Assembly (NCBI GenBank): GCA_040081715.1
Contig: JBEBFY010000003.1
Span: 62,001-126,000 of the forward strand
From: CANKJK01 sp040081715
GTDB taxonomy: Bacteria; Acidobacteriota; Vicinamibacteria; Vicinamibacterales; UBA2999
Direction of reading: 5' to 3'
DNA: 64,000 nucleotides
The position numbers and the translations under genes were made by a program. Position 1 is the stretch's first letter. Every line of letters begins with the position of its first letter. The notes beneath the pieces are model-generated. The model searched no databases. It was not told where the DNA came from and saw only the letters and a program-made list of their open reading frames with translations. Positions 58,328 through 64,000 of this stretch are shown here, one piece after another.

Positions 58328-60318
58328 GACTCCCGCTCCGCCAGGCCGTACTTCTCAATGCGCGAGTACAACTGGGAACGCGTCAGGCCCAGCAGCCGCG
58401 CGGCGCGCGACTTGTTGTGCCGGGCCTGCGAGAGCGCTTTGACCACCAGGGACCGTTCAACCTCTTCGAGGTCAAGCCCCGTGGGCGGCAGTGTTATCCC
58501 GGTGAGCGGCTCAACAGAGGCCGGCCGGCTCGATGCGAATGGCAGATGCTCGGGGCGGATGACACCGCCATCAGCCAGGATCACGGCCCGTTCGATGGCG
58601 TTTCGCAGCTCGCGGACATTGCCGGGCCACCAGTAGCGCATGAGCTGTTCGCGAGCCTCGATGCTGATGCCCGCGGGAGGACGGCCGACCGTCTGGCCGA
58701 GCTCCTTCAGAAAGTCCAGTGCCAGTTCCATGATGTCGTCCGGACGATCCCGGAGCGGCGGCAGGTGGATCTCGAACACGCCGAGCCGGTAGTAGAGGTC
58801 TTCGCGGAAGGTGCCCTTGGCAATGGCCTCCGCCAGCACACGGTTGGTGGCGGCAATGACCCGGATATCCGCGCGGAGCGTGCGTGTGCCGCCCAGGCGC
58901 AGGAATTCGCGCTCTTCGAGCACGCGGAGCATCTTGGCCTGTACGCCCACCGACATTTCGCCGATCTCGTCGAGGAAGAGCACGCCGCCGTTGGCCTGCT
59001 CGATGCGCCCGGGCTTGGCCGCCACGGCGCCGGTAAACGCCCCGCGCTCGTGGCCGAAGAGCTCGGATTCCAGCAGTTGATCGGGGAGGGCCGCGCAGTT
59101 GATTGCGATGAAGGGGCCGCCGGCCCGGCGCGAGGCGTGGTGAACGAAGCGCGCCACCACCTCCTTGCCCGTGCCCGATTCGCCCGTGAGCAGCACGGTG
59201 GTATCGGTCGGGGCGACCCTGGCTGCCTGGGCCAGCACATCCTTCCAGCGAGGCGACGATCCAATCACGCGGCGCTGCCCCCCGCGCGCCTCGAGTTCGC
59301 GTTTGAGCGTCGCCACCTGCGCTTCGAGGCGCGCCGCCGTTTCGCGGGCTTCCGCATCGCGTTGGGCCGCCTCGGTCAGTCTCTGGTGCGAGAGCGCCAG
59401 GGCGAGATAGCTGGCGGCACGCCGTGCGAAGTCCAGGTCCTCGTCGCTGAAGTGATCCGGTTCGTGGGCCAGGAAGAACAGGGACCCGAACACGTCGTTG
59501 TCCAGGGGGAGCGGCACGCGCAGCACGGACTGCGCGCCCACGCGCGTGAACATCCGCCCGCGGATGCTGGCGGCGTCGATCTCGCTGGCGACGTCACGCA
59601 CGATGTAGGCGCTGCGGTTCATGATCGACTGATCGGCGTCGCCCAGCATGATGGGCGAGAGCCACGTGTCCTCGACCGTGGCTCCCGCCAGGGCGTGGAT
59701 GCGGAAGCTGCGGTTGTCGTCGGCCCAGGCCGTGAGGGCGAGGACGTCGTGGGGCAGGGCCTCGCGCAGCACCGAGGAAATGTCCTCGAAAGCGCTCCGG
59801 ATGTCGAGCACGCCGGCCACGGTCTGCAGCAGGCGCTCCAGGCTGTCGAGCCGCTCGCGCCGTACGGCGTCGGTGCTGCGAAGCGCTTCGTAGAGCACCG
59901 CCATTGCCACCAGGTCACTCAGTTCCTCGAGCAGCGATTGGTGCGCCGGAGTGAAACGCTCCGGCTGATCCGCCGTGAGCCAGATCGCTCCGAGCACCCG
60001 TGCACCGTGCCGCAGGGGACAAATCATCACGGAACTGGCGTCAGGGTCGAGGAGGCGTCCACTCGCCCCAGACGTGCGTCCTGGCGTCATCACCGGAGCA
60101 GCCAGCTTGTGCGCGACAGCCTCGAGCTGGCCATCGGCCCGCGCGGTGAAGAGCGTGACCGCATCGGCCCGGTCCAGGCGGAGGAGGTGCATCCGATCGA
60201 ACGGCACCGCCGCATGGAGGCTTCTTGCCAGATTGGAGACGACCGCCGGCAGAGGGCCGGCGTCCGCCACCACCCGGGCGACGGCGGCGATGACCTGTGG
60301 GGCGTCAGGGTGGGGCAT
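58324..60318 (-). CDS. GAF-domain sigma-54-dependent transcription activator
   Basis: A 664-residue activator with two N-terminal GAF-like sensory domains (about residues 10-160 and 175-315), a coiled linker, an AAA+ domain (about 345-575) and a C-terminal Fis helix-turn-helix (SQARHNKSRAARLLGLTRSQLYSRIEKYG). Walker A LTGESGTGKEVVARF and the intact sigma-54 loop ERGAFTGA are present, with NGGVLFLDEIGEM as Walker B. It is the second sigma-54 activator in the window and lies between pgi and a hydrolase on the minus strand. The GAF ligand is unknown. Confidence 0.93.
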   Translation of the reverse strand: MPHPDAPQVIAAVARVVADAGPLPAVVSNLARSLHAAVPFDRMHLLRLDRADAVTLFTARADGQLEAVAHKLAAPVMTPGRTSGASGRLLDPDASSVMICPLRHGARVLGAIWLTADQPERFTPAHQSLLEELSDLVAMAVLYEALRSTDAVRRERLDSLERLLQTVAGVLDIRSAFEDISSVLREALPHDVLALTAWADDNRSFRIHALAGATVEDTWLSPIMLGDADQSIMNRSAYIVRDVASEIDAASIRGRMFTRVGAQSVLRVPLPLDNDVFGSLFFLAHEPDHFSDEDLDFARRAASYLALALSHQRLTEAAQRDAEARETAARLEAQVATLKRELEARGGQRRVIGSSPRWKDVLAQAARVAPTDTTVLLTGESGTGKEVVARFVHHASRRAGGPFIAINCAALPDQLLESELFGHERGAFTGAVAAKPGRIEQANGGVLFLDEIGEMSVGVQAKMLRVLEEREFLRLGGTRTLRADIRVIAATNRVLAEAIAKGTFREDLYYRLGVFEIHLPPLRDRPDDIMELALDFLKELGQTVGRPPAGISIEAREQLMRYWWPGNVRELRNAIERAVILADGGVIRPEHLPFASSRPASVEPLTGITLPPTGLDLEEVERSLVVKALSQARHNKSRAARLLGLTRSQLYSRIEKYGLAERES

Positions 60319-60324
60319 ACAGGT

Positions 60325-62007
60325 TCAGAGCAGCAGGCCGGCCAGCGTGGACTCCAGCGTGCTGGCATCACCCGTGACTTCCACGAGGGCGGCGTGGCGA
60401 CCGGCCCGATCCAGGGCCGCGAGATCCGCCCGCGCCTGCGCGAGCTGCAGCGTACCGAACGAGTACGGCGCACCGGGAATCGCGAGATCCACCGGCGGCT
60501 GGAGAGTCACAATGAGGAAGCGCCCGCCAGCAGGGCCGCCCTTGTGCAGCTGTCCAGTCGAGTGGAGGTATCGCGGGCCGTATCCGATGGTCACCGGGAC
60601 AGCGGTGCGGGCCATCAGGCGCGCCCTGAGGCGACCGAGGGATCGAGCGATGTCCACGTCGTCCGGGTCTGCGTAAGTCAGGATGGCCACGTAGCTGGCG
60701 TCCGGTGCAGTGAGCAAGGTCGTGAGGTCGCCCTCCGCCGCCGCAGAGGATCCGAAGACCGCACCGGGGAGCGACGCCCACCTGCGCTTCGGCACTGGCA
60801 GCGCACGGGTCCGGCCGTACTCGGCCAGCAGCGCCTCGGTGGCGGTCTTGGCACCCTGCACGTCCGGCTGGTCGAACGGGTTGACTCCCATCAGCAGGCC
60901 GCACACGGCCGTGGCGAATTCCCATCGGAAGAACTCACCGCCAAGGTCGTCCGGGCCACCAAGCCCGATGTGTGCGATCGGTACGGCTGCCGCTGCCAGC
61001 GCAGTCAGCGTCGAGGCATCCGCGGGAGCGCCCGGCAGGTCGACGGCCACGGCACAGCGATCCCGTCCGTAAGACGTCCGTATGGGTTCGGCAAGCACGG
61101 GTAGGATGCCGACGCCTCCCTTGCCGGTGCTCTCTGCGACAAGCTGTTCGATCCAGAGCCCGAACGGTTCGAGCCGGGACGGGAGCACCAGCGTCAGTGC
61201 CGTCCGGCCAGCGGCGGCGCAGACGGCGAGAAAGGCTCCGAGCTGGGCACCGGGATTGTCTGACAGGTCGCTGTGGCGGCATCTCGCGGCCATCGCCGCG
61301 CCGCTTGCCAGCACGGTGTCCACCTGCACGCCTGCGAGGCCGGCCGGGACGAGGCCGAAGAGCGACAGCGCCGAGTACCGGCCGCCGATGTCTGGAGGAT
61401 TGAGCCAGACATCACGGTAGCCGAGCTCCGAGGCAGTCCTGGCCAGATGCGTGGCGGGGTCCGTCACGGCGACAAAGCGGTCCGCCCACGGTGCTCCGCA
61501 GGCCTCCTCCATCAGGCGTCGCGCATTGGCGGCGAGGACCGTCGGCTCGATGGTTGACCCCGACTTGCTGGCGACGACGACGAGCGCATGCGCCATGTCC
61601 GTGCAGGCGCGCCTGATCGCAGCCGGCGACACGGAGTCCAGCATGCGCAGGGCAAGGCGACCCGTGCCGGCACCAGCGCCGGAAGCAGTCCCGGCAACAC
61701 GGACCATTACATCCGGGGCCAGGCTGGAGCCCCCCATGCCAAGGAGCACGATGTGCGTCACACCCTCCCGGATGGCCCGCGTGTGGGCCTCGGAAATCGC
61801 CGCCAGTTGGCCGGCCAAAATCGCAGGTGCCTCCAGCCAGTCGAGCCGGGTGGCAATCAGGTCTCGCGCGCCGGGTGTGTCCGGCCAGAGCGCGGTGTCG
61901 TGCGCCCAGAGGCGGGCGATGGCATCGAGTTCGCGCAGTCGTTCCATCGCGTCGCGGTAGCGCGCGTCGATGGGAGCCGGGAGCGAGAGTTGAAGGTCGG
62001 CGTGCAC
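60325..62007 (-). CDS. pgi: phosphoglucose isomerase, Tal/Pgi-type
   Basis: A 560-residue glucose-6-phosphate isomerase-like protein. The signatures LLGMGGSSLAPDVM, VVASKSGSTIEPTV and NPPDIGGRYSALSLFGLVPAGL match the Pgi half of bifunctional transaldolase/phosphoglucose isomerase proteins rather than classical PGI, and YLHSTGQLHKGGP is the C-terminal active-site segment. The transaldolase half is absent, so this is a stand-alone form. GTG start at 62007; a TATCAT hexamer lies about 26 bases upstream. It links the window to central sugar metabolism. Confidence 0.9.
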   Translation of the reverse strand: MHADLQLSLPAPIDARYRDAMERLRELDAIARLWAHDTALWPDTPGARDLIATRLDWLEAPAILAGQLAAISEAHTRAIREGVTHIVLLGMGGSSLAPDVMVRVAGTASGAGAGTGRLALRMLDSVSPAAIRRACTDMAHALVVVASKSGSTIEPTVLAANARRLMEEACGAPWADRFVAVTDPATHLARTASELGYRDVWLNPPDIGGRYSALSLFGLVPAGLAGVQVDTVLASGAAMAARCRHSDLSDNPGAQLGAFLAVCAAAGRTALTLVLPSRLEPFGLWIEQLVAESTGKGGVGILPVLAEPIRTSYGRDRCAVAVDLPGAPADASTLTALAAAAVPIAHIGLGGPDDLGGEFFRWEFATAVCGLLMGVNPFDQPDVQGAKTATEALLAEYGRTRALPVPKRRWASLPGAVFGSSAAAEGDLTTLLTAPDASYVAILTYADPDDVDIARSLGRLRARLMARTAVPVTIGYGPRYLHSTGQLHKGGPAGGRFLIVTLQPPVDLAIPGAPYSFGTLQLAQARADLAALDRAGRHAALVEVTGDASTLESTLAGLLL

Positions 62008-62032
62008 GGCGGCTGGAGTCCTGACTGGAGCC

Positions 62033-62039
62033 TATGATA
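62033..62039. promoter_or_regulatory. overlapping opposed -10 elements, pgi/tesA
   Basis: Within CTATGATAG, TATGAT (62033-62038, plus) lies six bases before the tesA-like GTG at 62045, and TATCAT (62034-62039, minus) lies 26 bases before the pgi GTG at 62007. The space between the two start codons is only 37 bases. Confidence 0.45.
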
Positions 62040-62044
62040 GTGCC

Positions 62045-62728
62045 GTGCGTCGTCTCCTTACGCTGGCCGGCCTCGTCGTCTTGACAGGATGTTCCTCATC
62101 AGAACCTGCACGAGCGCCGGTGGCGGCTCCGAAATCTGCCGTGGCGTCGGCCGAGCGTGCAGCAAAGGCGTTGCGGCCCACGGTAGTCGTCCTCGGCGAC
62201 AGTCTGGCTGCCGGCTATGGCCTCAATGAAGGGGAGTCGTTTCCCGCCCGGCTGCAGGAACGGCTGAACGCAGGCGGATACGCGCTCGACGTGGCCAACA
62301 TCAGCGTCTCGGGCGACACCTCTGCAGGCGGGCTCCGCCGGCTGGACTGGGCGCTCGAGGGCGACGTGCGGGTGCTCATCATCGAACTCGGAGGCAACGA
62401 CGGGCTCCGCGGGCTGCCAGTGGAGGACCTGCGTGCCAATCTGGCCGCCATTATCGAGCGCGGAAAGGCAAAGGGGACGACGGTCGTGCTAACCGGTATG
62501 GAGGCCCCGCCCAACTTCGGCCCCGCATACACGGCGGCCTTCCGGCAGGTCTACCAGGATCTTGCGGCCAGATACCGGATTGCTCTGGTGCCGTTCCTCC
62601 TGGAGGGGGTGGCCGGCATTCCGGACCTGAACATCGCCGACGGCATCCATCCGAACCTTCAGGGCGCTCGTCTCGTCGAAGGCAATGTGTGGCGTGTCCT
62701 CCAACCCCTGCTGAAGCGGCCAGCCTGA
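62045..62728 (+). CDS. tesA: TesA-like GDSL lipoprotein esterase
   Basis: A 227-residue SGNH/GDSL hydrolase, the TesA thioesterase I/arylesterase type. The lipobox is VVLTGCSSS; E. coli TesA is a soluble periplasmic protein, so lipidation is a difference. Block I GDSLAAGYG, block II Gly in VSGDTSAGG, block III GGNDGLRG and block V DGIHPN with the catalytic Asp-His are intact. It overlaps the ABC ATPase gene by one base, the tesA-ybbA-ybbP arrangement also known in E. coli, where tesA is divergent. Confidence 0.93.
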   Translation: MRRLLTLAGLVVLTGCSSSEPARAPVAAPKSAVASAERAAKALRPTVVVLGDSLAAGYGLNEGESFPARLQERLNAGGYALDVANISVSGDTSAGGLRRLDWALEGDVRVLIIELGGNDGLRGLPVEDLRANLAAIIERGKAKGTTVVLTGMEAPPNFGPAYTAAFRQVYQDLAARYRIALVPFLLEGVAGIPDLNIADGIHPNLQGARLVEGNVWRVLQPLLKRPA

Positions 62729-63417
62729 TGATTGAGCTCCGTGGTGTCTCCAAGTCCGTGATGAGCGGTGACCGGCCGCTGACGATTCTGCACCCCCTCA
62801 CCATGACGATTCCCGCGGGCCAGTTTCTGGCGATCGTGGGGCCGTCGGGCAGCGGCAAGTCCACCCTGCTGGGCCTGCTCGCGGGTCTCGATGCGCCGAG
62901 TTCCGGCGAGGTGGTCATCGACGGCACGTCGATTACGGGCCTCGGCGAGGACAAGCTGGCGCGGTTGCGCGGGAAGAGCATCGGGTTCGTTTTCCAGTTC
63001 TTCCACCTGGTGCCGTCGCTCACGGCCTTCGAGAACGTGATGGTGCCGATGGAGCTGGCCGGCCACCCGGACCCGGAAGGCCGGGCGCGGACACTGCTGG
63101 ACGAGGTGGGGCTGGCCGACCGCGGGCATCACTATCCGTCGCAGCTCTCTGGTGGGGAGCAGCAGCGGGTGGCCATCGCCAGGGCGCTGGCCAACGATCC
63201 CCCGATCGTGCTGGCCGACGAGCCAACCGGCAACCTCGACTCGGTGACCGGCCGGCACATCATGGATCTGCTGCTGGGCGTCCAGCGCACCCGGCGGACC
63301 ACACTGATTCTGGTCACGCACGACGCCGAGCTGGCGGCGCTGGCCGACGCGCGTCTCGTGCTGCGCGACGGCCGTCCCGTCGCTGAGGCTCCCGCCCTGG
63401 CCGGCGCGAGTCGCTAG
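62728..63417 (+). CDS. ybbA: YbbA/LolD-type ABC transporter ATPase
   Basis: A 229-residue ATPase of the type VII (MacB/LolD/FtsE-like) ABC family. Walker A IVGPSGSGKSTLL, the Q-loop FVFQFFHLVPSLTAFENV, the signature LSGGEQQRVAIARAL, Walker B VLADEPTGNLDS and the H-loop VTHD are visible. ATG 62728 overlaps the tesA stop. With the following permease it probably drives mechanotransmission or lipid/lipoprotein-related extrusion, not import. Confidence 0.93.
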   Translation: MIELRGVSKSVMSGDRPLTILHPLTMTIPAGQFLAIVGPSGSGKSTLLGLLAGLDAPSSGEVVIDGTSITGLGEDKLARLRGKSIGFVFQFFHLVPSLTAFENVMVPMELAGHPDPEGRARTLLDEVGLADRGHHYPSQLSGGEQQRVAIARALANDPPIVLADEPTGNLDSVTGRHIMDLLLGVQRTRRTTLILVTHDAELAALADARLVLRDGRPVAEAPALAGASR

Positions 63418-63418
63418 C

Positions 63419-64000
63419 GTGGCGGCCCCCACCGTTTCGCTCACGTTCGTGGCGCGGATGGCCGCGCGCGAGCTGCGCTCCTCCTGGCGCCGGCTGGCGT
63501 TCTTCTTCATCTGCATCGCGGTGGGCGTGGCCGCCATCGTTGCGCTGCGCTCGGTGATCCAGAGTGTGCGGACGACGCTGTCCGGGCAGGCGCGCAGCAT
63601 GCTGGCCGCGGACCTCGTGCTCGGCAGTAACACCGAGCTGCCGCAGGCGCTCCGCGACCGCGTGGCCGCCGAACGTCAGGGTGGCCGGGTGCAGCAGGTG
63701 AGCGAGGTGACCGAGCTGCTGACGATGGCGCGGCCGGCTGATCCCGCGATGACCGGCACGCGGATGGTGGAGCTGAAGGCGGTCGACGCGCTGTTTCCCA
63801 TCTACGGGGCCATGACGCTGGAGGATGGGCCGTACGCGCATGCCCGGATGGCTGACCGCGGCGCGCTGGTCCGTCCCGAGTTGCTGACGCAGCTCGGTAT
63901 CAAGGTCGGCGACGGCCTCGTGATCGGGGAGGCCACCTTCACGATTCGCGGCGTGGTGGCGTTCGAGCCGGGCCGAACGGTAGGCGCCTTCAGCGCCGGT
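63419..64000 (+). CDS. YbbP-type ABC permease, 3' end outside window
   Basis: The first 194 codons of an FtsX-like permease start at GTG 63419, two bases after the ATPase stop. VARMAARELRSSWRRLAFFFICIAVGVAAIVALRSV is the N-terminal cytoplasmic helix and first membrane helix typical of YbbP/LolC-type permeases; the following periplasmic domain includes MLAADLVLGSN and LLTMARPAD. The frame is open to the right edge. The full-length protein is expected to have two FtsX modules. Confidence 0.88.
   Translation, partial: MAAPTVSLTFVARMAARELRSSWRRLAFFFICIAVGVAAIVALRSVIQSVRTTLSGQARSMLAADLVLGSNTELPQALRDRVAAERQGGRVQQVSEVTELLTMARPADPAMTGTRMVELKAVDALFPIYGAMTLEDGPYAHARMADRGALVRPELLTQLGIKVGDGLVIGEATFTIRGVVAFEPGRTVGAFSAG

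Noticed and set aside
58417..61104. Open frame of 895 codons on the plus strand
   Set aside because: It is antisense to the sigma-54 regulator and pgi; both real genes have full motif sets.
1..64000. CRISPR array, insertion sequence or prophage
   Set aside because: No regularly spaced repeats, transposase motifs or phage structural genes were seen on either strand.

Overview
This 64 kb window is a gene-dense, high-GC bacterial chromosome segment. The gene content fits an Acidobacteriota genome of the Vicinamibacteria type: a multiheme cytochrome cluster, a Ccm cluster with a CXXXY-type CcmE, DUF4398 and YyaL families, and many GTG/TTG starts with stop/start overlaps. The taxonomic call is inference from gene content only. 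I see no insertion sequence, prophage or CRISPR array; the cargo is mostly core metabolism.

Layout. (1) 431-8346: a co-directional redox cluster encoding a monoheme cytochrome c, a six-heme membrane NapC/NirT-type cytochrome, a ten-heme DmsE/MtrA-type cytochrome, an MtrB/PioB-type outer-membrane barrel, a Rieske protein, a b6-like cytochrome b and a nine-heme membrane-anchored cytochrome. Together these look like a quinone-to-outer-membrane electron conduit with 26 c-type haem motifs. (2) 8364-12322: an OB-fold lipoprotein, recA, a thiolase, a DciA-like protein and Maf. (3) 12371-19725: a nine-gene cytochrome c maturation cluster (ccmE, a ccmF-ccmH fusion, two CcmI-like accessory genes, ccmA, ccmB, ccmC, ccmD and a tiny membrane protein). 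It could supply the haem-loading machinery for region 1. (4) 19921-23196, minus strand: a DUF2383 protein, a phosphoesterase, aroK and aroA. (5) 23226-39307, mostly plus strand: an RsbW-like kinase, SuhB, a YqaA-like protein, ttcA, an outer-membrane protein, a dapF homologue with both catalytic cysteines replaced by serine, radC, larC, metG, tatD, a polyprenyl synthase, ligA, an HtrA protease and an NtrC-type regulator. (6) 39341-39774: RNase P RNA. (7) 39785-46516: an amidohydrolase, a sugar epimerase, a zinc ribbon protein, a DNA glycosylase beside two gene remnants, an NHL propeller, a YjbQ-like protein, bacterioferritin and an unusual ferredoxin. (8) 46626-53924: YyaL, a small unknown protein, bioBFDA and a PEBP protein. 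(9) 53948-64000: tRNA-Leu(UAA), an M1 peptidase, a glycine-zipper lipoprotein, a minus-strand set of pgi, a sigma-54 regulator and a hydrolase, then tesA and a YbbA/YbbP-type ABC pair running off the window.

Regulatory texture. Three promoters have good -35/-10 pairs with 17-bp spacers (recA, the ccm cluster and the DUF2383 gene). Several other genes have a TATAAT-like hexamer 6-9 bases before the start codon, which suggests leaderless mRNAs. At four divergent gene pairs the two -10-like hexamers overlap on opposite strands, as if one AT-rich element serves both directions. The recA promoter also carries an 11-bp-phased direct repeat over its -35 box.
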